Below are positions 8,940 through 17,492 of a stretch of DNA of 64,000 bases, one piece after another. The notes under the pieces were generated by a model. It saw only the letters and a list, made by a program, of their open reading frames with translations. It was not told where the DNA came from and made no database searches. This DNA comes from Thalassospira sp. MCCC 1A01148 (GTDB taxonomy: Bacteria; Pseudomonadota; Alphaproteobacteria; Rhodospirillales; Thalassospiraceae). The DNA is taken from assembly GCF_001613795.1 (NCBI RefSeq), contig NZ_LPVZ01000020.1, positions 1,116,001-1,180,000 of the forward strand, in the 5' to 3' direction. Made by a program: the position numbers and the translations under genes. Each line of letters starts with the position of its first letter. Positions within the stretch are counted from its first letter, which is position 1.

Positions 8940-10022
8940 TTACTCCGCCACTGCTGCCATGGTGTTTTCCAGACGCGGCAGGCTTTCGGCCAGTTTCTGC
9001 CAATCCGGGTTTTCCGGGTCCTTGCGTTTGCGCTCGCCACAGAAGATCGCGAAATTGTTCAAATCGCGGTCATACAGTTCGATGGTGGTCACCATCCCCT
9101 CGCGGATCGGTTTGCGTACAATCCATGCTTCGAAAATCTGATCCATACGCAGATGCAGGGTAAAGGTCGGGTCCATGATGTTGATCCACTCACCCATTTC
9201 GCGAATGGTCTTGATCGGACCGGTATGGATCTGAATGGCACCGCTATTGCCAACAAATACCATGATCGAAATGCCACTTTCCGATGCCTTTTCAAGCAGG
9301 ACCTTCAACGCATCGCTACTTAACCGTTCGGCAAACTCCGGGCCCGCCAGACGCATGCCTTGCTGACGGCCAACATTAAAGTCCTTGAGCATCCCGTGAT
9401 ATTGATGGACGTCCGTCATGCGGCGCCAATGCGCACGAAGGTTTTCAACATCAACTTCCTGATCAGCAAGTGTCACGGCTTTGGGTAGCGGCGGCAGGAC
9501 CTCGATCCCCGGCAACTGGTTATCAGCCTTGAAATCGCTAATCAGTTTGTCATAGGCGGCTTCATCGGACTGATCCGTCAGGAAAATCTTGTGAACGGCG
9601 CGCCCGTCATGGTCGAAAATCTGGAAACTGCGGCGACGCCCGGCACGCGGGTTGTCGGTTTCAACCGCAAACGCATGGCCCCAATGGCCAAGAAACAGGC
9701 GCAAGTCAACATCATGATTAAGCACCAGACCCATCTCGCCATTGATGCTGATCTTGCCAAAAGTCCCGATCTTTTCGTGCACGACACTGGGATTGCGTGT
9801 CAGGATCTTGACCTGCCCCAGTTCTTCCAGACGGGGTATGAAATCACCCCAATCGGCATCAAACCGCACAACGTTGGTGCCGATGCCAGCGGCAACCAGC
9901 TCACCCTCGCTTAAGCCCAGTTCGGCGGCGATATCAACAGCATATCCCTTGGCCTCACCCGCAGCAAAGGCGGTCCAGGCTTCGGTGGCAGTCGTGAAAT
10001 TGTTTGAATTGTTATCGGTCAT
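8940..10022 (-). CDS. hmuS: Haem-degrading/trafficking factor HmuS
   Basis: 360 aa, cytoplasmic, HmuS/HemS/ChuX family made of two similar halves (about 30-170 and 200-345, each with a GxMGLVLNHDVDLRLF- or GNSGAIQIHTGPIK-type core). The start at 10022 is set by GGAGG 10 nt upstream; a longer frame from 10067 lacks one. Binds incoming haem and, in characterised homologues, degrades it or passes it on. Placed between receptor and transporter genes. Confidence 0.92.
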   Translation of the reverse strand: MTDNNSNNFTTATEAWTAFAAGEAKGYAVDIAAELGLSEGELVAAGIGTNVVRFDADWGDFIPRLEELGQVKILTRNPSVVHEKIGTFGKISINGEMGLVLNHDVDLRLFLGHWGHAFAVETDNPRAGRRRSFQIFDHDGRAVHKIFLTDQSDEAAYDKLISDFKADNQLPGIEVLPPLPKAVTLADQEVDVENLRAHWRRMTDVHQYHGMLKDFNVGRQQGMRLAGPEFAERLSSDALKVLLEKASESGISIMVFVGNSGAIQIHTGPIKTIREMGEWINIMDPTFTLHLRMDQIFEAWIVRKPIREGMVTTIELYDRDLNNFAIFCGERKRKDPENPDWQKLAESLPRLENTMAAVAE

Positions 10023-10045
10023 GGCGTTTTGTCCTCCGTACAGAA

Positions 10046-10073
10046 CGGACGGCGCGCGGTAACGCACCGTCCG
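10046..10073 (-). promoter_or_regulatory. Intercistronic stem-loop between haem receptor gene and hmuS
   Basis: CGGACGG pairs with CCGTCCG, with an inner GCG/CGC pair after one mismatch. It occupies the 58-nt gap after the receptor stop and has no T tract, so it looks like an mRNA-processing or stability element, not a full terminator. Confidence 0.5.
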
Positions 10074-10080
10074 ACCCGGT

Positions 10081-12129
10081 TTAGAATTTCATGCTTGCGG
10101 AAATTTTGAAGTTGCGACCCGGCTCATAGATGATCGCGTCACTGGTGCGGTAGGTCTGATCAAGCAGGTTGTCGATGCCGGCATTGACCTGCAGGCCGTC
10201 GACATGGTCGCTGGCATCCCAACGCGCAAAAAGATCAAGACGGGTATAGCCGCCCCGGTTTGCCGTATCGTCCGGAACGCGATCCTGTTCGGCGACCATG
10301 ATGGCGCGCCCGCCAAGTTCCAGCCCGTAATCCATCAGGCGATAGCCACCCGACAGGCTCAGCTTGTCGCCCTGGATGTTGGACAGGTTTTCACCAGTCT
10401 CGCTATTCTCACCGCGCAAAACCGACATCGCAACACTGCTAAACAGCAAACCGGTGTCATAGTTGACTTCGGCTTCGAAACCCTTGATTTCCGCCTCTGG
10501 CAGGTTGCTGCTGGTCGTGGTTCCATTGAAACCACCGCTCACACTTTGTTCGATGTAGTCGGTGATCTCATTTTGGAAGACAGCAACCTTGGCCCGAAGA
10601 CTGTCACGGCTGGTAAACAGCTGATCGGCCTTGAAATTCGCACCAAGTTCCCACGTTTTGGCTTTCTCGGCTTCAAGATTGGGGTTGGGAACGAACTGGT
10701 TGTTCCCAAAATGGGTACCATCGTTATAAAGCTGTGTCAGGGACGGGGCATTAAAGGCTTCGGCATAGCTGACATAAGGCTGCAGCCAGGGTGCCACGCG
10801 ATAGGCCACCGAAAAACGCGGTGAAATCGCATCATCCGAGCGATCCGATTGGCCTGAGGCTGATTGATCAAACGAGTCATATCGAATGCCAGCTGTAAGC
10901 TCCAGATTCTCCATCAGGGTCAGCCGGTTATCCAGATAGACACCGGTGATCAGCATATCAGCATCCGGGAACAGACCCGGGGTCGGTTCGCCATTACGAC
11001 GGCCTTCCTGCGTATCTTCGAAGACCTCACCGCCCAGGGTTACTGCCAGTTCATTATCGCCGAAGGCAAAGCGGGAGGTATTGGCACCCTCCATACCAAG
11101 GGTCTCAAGCTTGCGTTCATCATGACGACCATCGGTTATGCGTTTTTCATCCAGATTGGTGCGCATGCCATAAACGGTGCCACTCGCATCAATCAGGTCA
11201 TTTTTCGGGCTGAAATATTCAGCGCCAAACACGCCGGTAAGCTGTTCGGTTTCACGATCAACGATGTTTGAAAGGCTTGCACCATCCGGTGCAGCAGGGA
11301 GACGGTGATCATCGCTGTAACGTTGCACGGTCAGATGCATACGACCGGTGTCGCTAAAGTCGATCCCGCCCTTGAACAGACCATTGATATAGTCGTCATC
11401 GGTGTAGGGTTCTTTTTCACCGCTACCGTTTTCATAGCTGCCGCCGCTTTTTCGCGTAATGCCAACCAGCACATCGCTGTTTTCGGTCGGTCGGCCATAA
11501 GCGGTGCTGTTCAGGGTAAGTTTGTGATCGACAGAGGCATAGCCAGTCTTGATACGCGCGCCGATGCGATCATCACCTTCAAGCAGGTCCGTGGCATCAA
11601 GAGTCTGAAGCGTCACAGCCCCACCAAGCGCGCCCGTGCCCTGCATGGTAGATGCCGAACCGCGATACACCTCGACCGATTTCAACATTTCCGGGTCAAT
11701 GAAGATCCCGCCCTTGTGGCCATTGCGCAGGTTGGCACGCGCACCGTCGATCCGGACGACAACACGGTCATCTGTCAGGCCGCGAATGGTCGGGATTTGT
11801 ACCGAGCTGCGCGGCCCGCCAGAGGTTTCAACACCGGGCAAGCTATTGAGGATGTCGCCCAAACCATCTGGCTGAAAGCGATCAAGGTCCTGCTCATTAA
11901 CGATGGAGACTGATGCAGGCGTATCGATTGCCGTTGTTTTCAGCTTGCTGGCGGTAACGGTAACCGTATCAAGAACAACCGCCGTTTCGACAGTCGTCGC
12001 ATTCCGGGTTGGGGCAGTCTGGGTGTTGGTCGCGGGCTCGGATGCAGAATCCTGAGCGTGGGCCGCAACACTAAGCGCAAGTGTGGAAACTGTCGCCAGA
12101 AGAAGGCGCACAGAAGTGGTTCGAACCAT
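10081..12129 (-). CDS. TonB-dependent haem/haemoglobin outer-membrane receptor
   Basis: 682 aa. Signal peptide with cleavage near AHAQ (about residue 26), TonB box-like VLDTVTVTASK (about 52-62), plug domain 65-180 with LPGVETSGGPRSSVQIPTIRG, and a C-terminal barrel ending in aromatic F (FKISASMKF). The FNAPSL motif in VSYAEAFNAPSLTQLY fits the FRAP/NPNL region of haem receptors, and NPNLEAEKAKTWELG is present. Length and context fit the HmuR/BhuR/ShuA group. GGGGAA precedes the ATG. Second gene after hemP; needs TonB-ExbBD from elsewhere, as none is encoded here. Confidence 0.93.
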   Translation of the reverse strand: MVRTTSVRLLLATVSTLALSVAAHAQDSASEPATNTQTAPTRNATTVETAVVLDTVTVTASKLKTTAIDTPASVSIVNEQDLDRFQPDGLGDILNSLPGVETSGGPRSSVQIPTIRGLTDDRVVVRIDGARANLRNGHKGGIFIDPEMLKSVEVYRGSASTMQGTGALGGAVTLQTLDATDLLEGDDRIGARIKTGYASVDHKLTLNSTAYGRPTENSDVLVGITRKSGGSYENGSGEKEPYTDDDYINGLFKGGIDFSDTGRMHLTVQRYSDDHRLPAAPDGASLSNIVDRETEQLTGVFGAEYFSPKNDLIDASGTVYGMRTNLDEKRITDGRHDERKLETLGMEGANTSRFAFGDNELAVTLGGEVFEDTQEGRRNGEPTPGLFPDADMLITGVYLDNRLTLMENLELTAGIRYDSFDQSASGQSDRSDDAISPRFSVAYRVAPWLQPYVSYAEAFNAPSLTQLYNDGTHFGNNQFVPNPNLEAEKAKTWELGANFKADQLFTSRDSLRAKVAVFQNEITDYIEQSVSGGFNGTTTSSNLPEAEIKGFEAEVNYDTGLLFSSVAMSVLRGENSETGENLSNIQGDKLSLSGGYRLMDYGLELGGRAIMVAEQDRVPDDTANRGGYTRLDLFARWDASDHVDGLQVNAGIDNLLDQTYRTSDAIIYEPGRNFKISASMKF

Positions 12130-12171
12130 AATGATTCCCCTGTTAGGCAGCTGTAGCTTTGTACCGATTTC

Positions 12172-12187
12172 GGCTGGCTGGCTGGCT
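12172..12187. repeat. Short tetranucleotide repeat (GGCT)4 in the receptor leader
   Basis: Four perfect tandem GGCT units between hemP and the receptor gene, about 43 nt upstream of the receptor start. Too few copies to claim phase variation; recorded because of its place. Confidence 0.6.
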
Positions 12188-12246
12188 TGTGCAGGGCACT
12201 GGCGCGCTGGCTGGCAAATGGTGTGTGTAAGGTGGCGAAAGAACGC

Positions 12247-12414
12247 CTATTTGGTCAGGATCAGTTTGTTATTTGATGTCAGGCGCAATCTGTATTCTTC
12301 CCCCTGATGAACAATGATGACCTCACGATCATTCCCCATCAGTTCATGCACCTGCATCTGCTTCACTGTTTCAGACTTTCCTGCATGTCCCGGTTCTTCT
12401 GCGATGTCGGACAT
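12247..12414 (-). CDS. hemP: HemP/HmuP small haem-uptake protein
   Basis: 55 aa from the ATG at 12414, which has AAGGAG 7 nt upstream; longer in-frame starts run into the promoter. The C-terminal half (VHELMGNDREVIIVHQGEEY, then LRLTSNNKLILTK) is the HemP signature. HmuP proteins in rhizobia and relatives help activate haem receptor expression. First gene of the haem operon. Confidence 0.92.
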   Translation of the reverse strand: MSDIAEEPGHAGKSETVKQMQVHELMGNDREVIIVHQGEEYRLRLTSNNKLILTK

Positions 12415-12430
12415 CGCAAACTCCTTGTTG

Positions 12431-12489
12431 AATTGAATGTTATTAATAATGATTTGCATGTCTATAAGTTTGTTGCGAATGCAAGTCAA
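12431..12489 (-). promoter_or_regulatory. hemP operon promoter with iron-box-like AT-rich element
   Basis: On the minus strand: -35 TTGACT (12484-12489), 17-nt spacer, -10 TATAGA (12461-12466). Immediately downstream, 12431-12460, lies ATGCAAATCATTATTAATAA and ATTCAATT, similar to Fur-type iron boxes. Promoter match is seen directly; iron repression is inferred from the element and the gene content. Confidence 0.72.
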
Positions 12490-12536
12490 GTTCATTTCGT
12501 CAGGAGCACAAAGAAGGGTGATCAAAGTCACCCAGC

Positions 12537-12572
12537 AAAAAGGCACCCCGACTTGGCGCGAGGTGCCTTTTG
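12537..12572 (-). terminator. Terminator of the MFS transporter gene
   Basis: Inverted repeat AAAAGGCACC / GGTGCCTTTT with a 14-nt loop, flanked by A and T runs on both sides. It lies 38 nt past the MFS stop. Confidence 0.8.
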
Positions 12573-12609
12573 CAAGCGACAAAATTTCTGGGATAATCAG
12601 TCGGTCAAC

Positions 12610-13878
12610 CTAATCACCACCGATTTTTTTCGACGACCCTGCGCGCATCGACGCACAAAGCTGCACGGCTACCACCACAAACAGGAAGTAAAGTGCAACT
12701 TGCCAATCACCCAAAAGGTCATGCAATGCCCCAAACAAAACCGGACCAATGGCGGCAAACAGATAGCCCACCGATTGCGCCATGCCTGACAGTCGGGCAG
12801 AGGTCTGTGGATCCGCACCGCGCATGCCGACAAGGGTCAGGGCGATGCTGATCATGCTGCCTTGTCCAAGGCCCATACAAACCGCCCAAACATAAGGCAA
12901 CTCGCTGGTGGCAAAGACAAAGCCCGGAATGGCGATGATCAACGGAATATGCAGAACCAGCATCGCCAGTTTCTTGTTGGCGATTTTCGAATAGATCAGT
13001 GGCGCGCCAAAGGCGGCCGGAATACCAAACACGTTAAACAGGGTCAGAAGGGTCGCAGCTTCGGCCTCGGAAATGCCGTGGTCGATGAAGACTTTGGCGA
13101 CCCAGGCCGTGCCAGTATAGAACATCAGCGACTGACAACCAAAGAACAGGGCCAGCCACCAGGCTTCGACGTTTTTCCAAAGCGAAATGTGGGCAACCGG
13201 TGCCGGGGCTGCTCCGACATGGCGATAGCGTAACATCGGCAACCAGCAGACAAAGGCAATGGCGGCAAACACCGCCCAAACACCAAGCGACCAGCGCCAA
13301 TCCCCATCCGCCGCATTTCGGATCGGGATCGAAACAAATGCCGCAATTGTCGCGCCACTTGACATGGTAAAGGTGTAAAGGGCGGTCACCAGCGCAACAT
13401 GGGTCGGGAAACTGCGTCTTACCAGTGACGGGGTGAGAACATTCAAAACCGCAATGGCGGCACCCAGAATGATGGTCCCCACCACCATGACGTCATAGGC
13501 CCCGCTGGCCCTAAGCCCCTGCCCGATGGCAATGAACAGCAGCATGGTCAGAAGGGTCGCTTCCAGACCGAACTTCTGTCCCAGACGTGGCGCAAACATC
13601 GACAGCACCCCAAAGCTCAGAACCGGCAACGTGGTTAACAAACCAAGCTGCGTCCCCGAAAGCGACAGGTCGGTGCCAATGATTTCCGCCAACGGCCCCA
13701 GCCCGACAATGCTGCCGCGCATGTTGGCCGCCAGAAGCAGGATGGCCAGCAAAAAGCCGATATGTGCCCCAAGATGCTGAAAACCGCGGCTGGCATCAGG
13801 TGCTGGCTTCCCGTTCGGTGGCGTCTTGGCTGATGGGCCGACAGATGGGGGGGAATGCGGGGCGGGTTTGTCGGTCAT
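12610..13878 (-). CDS. MFS transporter, CynX/NimT (cyanate-permease-like) family
   Basis: 422 aa from the ATG at 13878; a TTG-initiated extension to 13926 is less likely. About 30 polar, Pro-rich residues precede the first membrane helix (HLGAHIGFLLAILLLAANMR), followed by about 12 hydrophobic segments. The motif LLAANMRGSIVGLGPLAEII near the start is typical of CynX/NimT/YeaN proteins, which export or import small anions or nitroimidazole-like compounds. Single gene; substrate cannot be read from sequence. Confidence 0.85.
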   Translation of the reverse strand: MTDKPAPHSPPSVGPSAKTPPNGKPAPDASRGFQHLGAHIGFLLAILLLAANMRGSIVGLGPLAEIIGTDLSLSGTQLGLLTTLPVLSFGVLSMFAPRLGQKFGLEATLLTMLLFIAIGQGLRASGAYDVMVVGTIILGAAIAVLNVLTPSLVRRSFPTHVALVTALYTFTMSSGATIAAFVSIPIRNAADGDWRWSLGVWAVFAAIAFVCWLPMLRYRHVGAAPAPVAHISLWKNVEAWWLALFFGCQSLMFYTGTAWVAKVFIDHGISEAEAATLLTLFNVFGIPAAFGAPLIYSKIANKKLAMLVLHIPLIIAIPGFVFATSELPYVWAVCMGLGQGSMISIALTLVGMRGADPQTSARLSGMAQSVGYLFAAIGPVLFGALHDLLGDWQVALYFLFVVVAVQLCASMRAGSSKKIGGD

Positions 13879-13954
13879 TTTGGTGATCCGTGTTGGGTCG
13901 CGATGGTGGCGCGAACAGAACTTCAATTAGGCATTATTGCGCAAGGTTTTGCAG

Positions 13955-14587
13955 CTATACCGCAACAACACCCCACAAGACGCGCAGCGCAATTACGACA
14001 AACAGAACGGCAATGATCCGTTCGATCCAGGTAGCATGATCGCGCAACCATGGCAGTACAGCCCCATGCGACAATCCGATCGCCACAAGGCAATACCAGG
14101 CCGCATCAATAGCAGCTGCGGTAAAGGCCAACAGGAACTTACCGGCCCATTCGAATTCGGGCGAGACAAATTGACTGAAAAGGGCCAGGAAAAACAGGGC
14201 GATCTTGGGATTGAGAAACGCGATCATGAACCCGTCGCGTGCAGCCTGCAGGGTCGAACCCGTTACTTTCCCCGTCCCATCAACGTCAAACTTTGCACCT
14301 GCCTTTGCACCGCGCCACGCCTTAACGGCAAGCCAGGTCAGATACAACGCACCAAGGATGCTGACAGCATTATGAAAGACGGGCACAGTCTGAAACAGGA
14401 TGCCAAGACCGGTCATGGTGATCACAGCATAAAAGCCGATCCCAAGCCCATGCGCCAGTGCGCAGGCAAAGCCAGCCTGACGGGAATGACCAACGGAATA
14501 GCGCAACACAACAGCCAGACTGGGACCCGGCGTCATCGCACCAAGAAGACAAATGGTTGCAACCGACAACCAGGCAGCGAAGCTCAT
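13955..14587 (-). CDS. LysE/RhtB-family amino-acid exporter
   Basis: 210 aa, six hydrophobic segments, N-terminal motif GAMTPGPSLAVVLRYSVGHS (about 16-35), typical of the LysE superfamily (export of lysine, threonine, homoserine or similar). It is upstream of the MFS gene in the same direction with a 76-nt gap. Divergent from iadA, which releases free amino acids from isoaspartyl dipeptides, so an overflow role is conceivable but unproven. Confidence 0.88.
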   Translation of the reverse strand: MSFAAWLSVATICLLGAMTPGPSLAVVLRYSVGHSRQAGFACALAHGLGIGFYAVITMTGLGILFQTVPVFHNAVSILGALYLTWLAVKAWRGAKAGAKFDVDGTGKVTGSTLQAARDGFMIAFLNPKIALFFLALFSQFVSPEFEWAGKFLLAFTAAAIDAAWYCLVAIGLSHGAVLPWLRDHATWIERIIAVLFVVIALRVLWGVVAV

Positions 14588-14747
14588 GACGTTTCCTTTT
14601 GGTGGCGCAGGTTTGGTTCCTGCTTGGCATCATCGAAAGCTATCTGCTTGCCACAACCGTTTCAACGGAAATGAACTATCGCTATGATGCGCCTTCGCGC
14701 CACCCCGCCACCTGACCTCTGCATTTCGTAAAACACGGTTTTAAAAC

Positions 14748-15917
14748 ATGTTTTTGTTGCTCAAGAACGCCAACGTTTTCGCCCCGACCCCGCTTGGGAT
14801 CAACGATATCCTGATCTGTGACGAAAAAATCGTCGCCATTGCCCCGGATCTGGTTGTTTCTGTTCCGGCAGAACTCAAAACCATTGATCTTGGTGGCAAG
14901 ATGACCGTTCCCGGCTTTATCGACGGGCATGTGCATCTGATTGGTGGTGGCGGCGAGGGTGGCTTTGCCACACGTACGCCCGAAGTTGCGATTGGCAAAC
15001 TGATCGAGGCCGGAATTACATCCGTTTGCGGCTTGCTCGGAACGGATGCAGCCACACGCCACATTGCCTCGCTTTACGCCAAGACCAAGGCGCTTCGTAC
15101 CGAAGGCATTTCAGCCTGGTTCTTCACGGGCGGTTATCGCGTGCCCTCCCCGACACTGACCGGCAATATCGGGGATGACGTGACGTTTCTGGATGCCTGT
15201 ATTGGTCTGAAAACGGCAATCTCCGATCACCGCAGCAGCCAAAGCACGGTTGACGAGCTGGCCCGCATCGCATCCCAATCTCGCATCGGCGGAATGACAT
15301 CGGGCAAGGCCGGGTCTGTGGTCGTGCATCTGGGCGATGGCGACGGGCATTTTGATCCGTTACTGAGTGTGGTCGATCAAACCGAAATTCCGATTGGCCA
15401 ATTCATCCCGACACATGTGAACCGCAAGCGCGCCTTGCTTGATGCGGCCAAACTCTGGGCAAAGCGTGGCGGCAATATCGACTTCACCACAGGCATTGAC
15501 GCCGAACCCGACCCCAAGGGGGCAACAAAAACATCAACCAGCATTGCCGAATGCCTGGCCGATGGGGTGCCGCTTGAACGCATTTCCATGACATCGGATG
15601 GCAACGGGTCACTGCCGGATTTTGATACTGATGGCAATATGATCGGACTTTCAGTGGCTGGCTTTGAAACCGTCCCGCGCGAATTTGCCGATCTGATTGA
15701 AGTCGAAAAACTTGATATCCCAACCGCCCTTTCCCCGATAACGACGAACCCGGCACGCATGCTGGGACTGGCTGCTCGCAAAGGGCAAATCAAGGTCGGT
15801 CATGATGCCGATATCCTTGTTCTGGACGATGCATTGGCCCCTGATAGCGTCATTGCACGCGGAAAACCGGCCATGATTGGCAAGGAACGGCTTCTGCGGG
15901 GCACTTTCGAGGCCTAG
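14748..15917 (+). CDS. iadA: Isoaspartyl dipeptidase
   Basis: 389 aa, matching the 390-residue family. Amidohydrolase fold with binuclear zinc ligands H61/H63 (GHVHLIGGGGEGG), bridging carboxylated-lysine position K155 (GLKTAISDHR), H194, H223 and catalytic D284 (TSDGNGS). GGGEGG and TSVCGLLGTD are characteristic of IadA. Hydrolyses beta-aspartyl dipeptides left after breakdown of damaged proteins. Single gene, divergent from lysE. Confidence 0.93.
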   Translation: MFLLLKNANVFAPTPLGINDILICDEKIVAIAPDLVVSVPAELKTIDLGGKMTVPGFIDGHVHLIGGGGEGGFATRTPEVAIGKLIEAGITSVCGLLGTDAATRHIASLYAKTKALRTEGISAWFFTGGYRVPSPTLTGNIGDDVTFLDACIGLKTAISDHRSSQSTVDELARIASQSRIGGMTSGKAGSVVVHLGDGDGHFDPLLSVVDQTEIPIGQFIPTHVNRKRALLDAAKLWAKRGGNIDFTTGIDAEPDPKGATKTSTSIAECLADGVPLERISMTSDGNGSLPDFDTDGNMIGLSVAGFETVPREFADLIEVEKLDIPTALSPITTNPARMLGLAARKGQIKVGHDADILVLDDALAPDSVIARGKPAMIGKERLLRGTFEA

Positions 15918-16121
15918 CACGGCTTAATCCACTCTGGCTTAACGCGAAAACACGGTTTTTGGGCGCATAAAGCCGTATGAGTTGCCTTTTTATCGACATA
16001 ACTGCCCCAAACCGCCCCCAATCCGGCCAAACTGCTTCCCGTTTTCTTTCGCAAGCTGTTGTTCATCAAAAAGGTCCGTGAATGACCACCTTAAACGAGC
16101 AAACGCGAAGGGATACGAGAG

Positions 16122-16355
16122 ATGCGAAAGACAGCCACAATTCTTGTTGTTGCCAGTGCATTGGGACTGTCCGCATGCAGTGGATTGAGTGACCGGGATC
16201 AAAAGATGCTGAGCGGCGGTGCCATTGGTGCCGGCGTTGGCGCCGTCGGGACCGTCATAACCGGTGGATGCGTTACCTGTGGTGCTGCCATCGGTGGGGC
16301 CGTCGGCACGGGCGCAGGCTATATCATGCACGAAAACGAGAAGGCCCGAAAATGA
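16122..16355 (+). CDS. Small glycine-zipper lipoprotein
   Basis: 77 aa. Lipoprotein signal with lipobox LSAC (cysteine at about residue 19), then an Ala/Gly-rich zipper (GGAIGAGVGAVGTVITGG...GAAIGGAVGTGAGY) able to pack in membranes. Belongs loosely to the 17-kDa-antigen/YmgG glycine-zipper group. Its stop overlaps the start of the next gene (ATGA), so the two form a pair. Function unknown; an envelope-structural role is likely. Confidence 0.82.
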   Translation: MRKTATILVVASALGLSACSGLSDRDQKMLSGGAIGAGVGAVGTVITGGCVTCGAAIGGAVGTGAGYIMHENEKARK

Positions 16356-16927
16356 TGAAGCGGATCATTCTTCTTGCAGCGGCCCTTGGCTTGGCACTTC
16401 CTTTTGCAGCACCCGTCCCGGTGAAGGCAGATCCACCGTCCTGGGCGCCAGCACATGGTTATCGCGCCAAACAGAACAAAGGCCATTATCGCTATGGCAA
16501 TGAGCTGTTTGTTTCCGATGGTGGTTTCCTGCGCTGCAATCGTGACGTGGTTGGCGCAATCATTGGTGGCGGTACCGGTGCTGTTCTTGGCTCAACCATC
16601 GGCAAGGGCAGTGGCCGGGATGCGGCCATGATTGGTGGTGCTATTCTTGGCATGCTAAGTGGTTATTCGATTGGTCGAAATCTGGACCGGGGCGATCTGG
16701 CATGCACAGGATATGCATTACAACGCGCGCCCGATGGTCAGACCGTCCGGTGGCAGAATCCCGATTCGGGTCGTAGCTACAATGTGGTTCCCACCAGCAG
16801 CTGGCGGAACGCAGAAGGACGCTATTGCCGCGAATACAGCGCAACCGCCAGAATTGGCGGAACCCTGCAGAAAACATATGGAACAGCATGCCGACAACCG
16901 GATGGTTCCTGGCAAATCGTGTCTTAG
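16352..16927 (+). CDS. Secreted glycine-zipper surface-antigen-like protein
   Basis: 191 aa from the ATG at 16352, overlapping the previous stop. Signal peptide (MKRIILLAAALGLALPFAAP, cleavage near VKA), central double glycine zipper (GAIIGGGTGAVLGSTIGKGSG, then GGAILGMLSGYSIGRNLD) and a C-terminal domain of the Rickettsia 17-kDa surface-antigen type (SYNVVPTSSWRNAEGRYCREY, with CRQPDGSW at the end). Periplasmic or outer-membrane associated. Exact role unknown. Confidence 0.83.
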   Translation: MMKRIILLAAALGLALPFAAPVPVKADPPSWAPAHGYRAKQNKGHYRYGNELFVSDGGFLRCNRDVVGAIIGGGTGAVLGSTIGKGSGRDAAMIGGAILGMLSGYSIGRNLDRGDLACTGYALQRAPDGQTVRWQNPDSGRSYNVVPTSSWRNAEGRYCREYSATARIGGTLQKTYGTACRQPDGSWQIVS

Positions 16928-16976
16928 GAACGGCTTGGAACCGGCCAGTTTCCATATCGGGATATTCCCCGCATCA

Positions 16977-17000
16977 AGCCCGGCACTGCCGGGCTTTTTT
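16977..17000 (+). terminator. Terminator after the glycine-zipper pair
   Basis: AGCCCGGC-ACT-GCCGGGCT followed by TTTTT, 50 nt after the stop. Confidence 0.88.
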
Positions 17001-17082
17001 GCGTTCAGCCCCAGACAAAGTCGAGATCTGAAATCGCTGTAATTCAATACCTTAAAGGTCTCCTATTTCCCGCTTTCGTTAT

Positions 17083-17114
17083 TTGTTTTACGTTAACGTC
17101 ACTTTGTATTACAT
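17083..17114 (+). promoter_or_regulatory. MerR-type operator 1 and promoter, SCP2-fadL unit
   Basis: The palindrome core ACGTTAACGT sits at 17090-17099. The 19-mer CAAAGTGACGTTAACGTAA is present on the minus strand at 17088-17106. It lies between a possible -35 TTGTTT (17083-17088) and -10 TATTAC (17107-17112), spacing 18 nt, the usual location for MerR-family sites. The same 19-mer recurs upstream of fadD and, shortened by two bases, upstream of the merR gene. Confidence 0.75.
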
Positions 17115-17162
17115 TCTTGCCATAACCATAACAAGAATACCTGCTGACAGAGGGAGGCGTTC

Positions 17163-17459
17163 GTGGATGACATCCTCGAAACCGTAAAAGAAAAACTGCC
17201 GCAATTGCGCGGTTTGAATGCCGTGGTCGCCTTTGATTGCGGCGATGATGGACATATCGTAATCGATGCTACCGGTGATGAACCGGAAATCATCGATGAT
17301 GACCTGTCCGATGCCGATTGCATCCTTAAAATCAAGAAAGCCAACCTCGAAAAGCTGATCGCTGGAAAGCTTGACCCGATGCTTGCCTTCACCATGGGCA
17401 AACTGAAGATCAAGGGGTCCATGGGCGTGGCAGCAAAGCTGTCATCGATGCTCGACTAA
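17163..17459 (+). CDS. SCP2 sterol-carrier domain protein
   Basis: 98 aa, a single SCP2 lipid-binding domain; C-terminus LIAGKLDPMLAFTMGKLKIK then GSMGVAAKLSSML. GTG start with GGGAGG 6 nt upstream. SCP2 domains bind fatty acyl-CoA and other lipids. The sequence is close in style to the C-terminal SCP2 domain of animal HSDL2, whose SDR half resembles the product at 28621-29514. First gene of a unit with DUF6134-like and FadL proteins, preceded by a MerR-type operator. Confidence 0.87.
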   Translation: MDDILETVKEKLPQLRGLNAVVAFDCGDDGHIVIDATGDEPEIIDDDLSDADCILKIKKANLEKLIAGKLDPMLAFTMGKLKIKGSMGVAAKLSSMLD

Positions 17460-17492
17460 TAAAGTCTCGATGATCCGTCTCACGAGGGAAGC

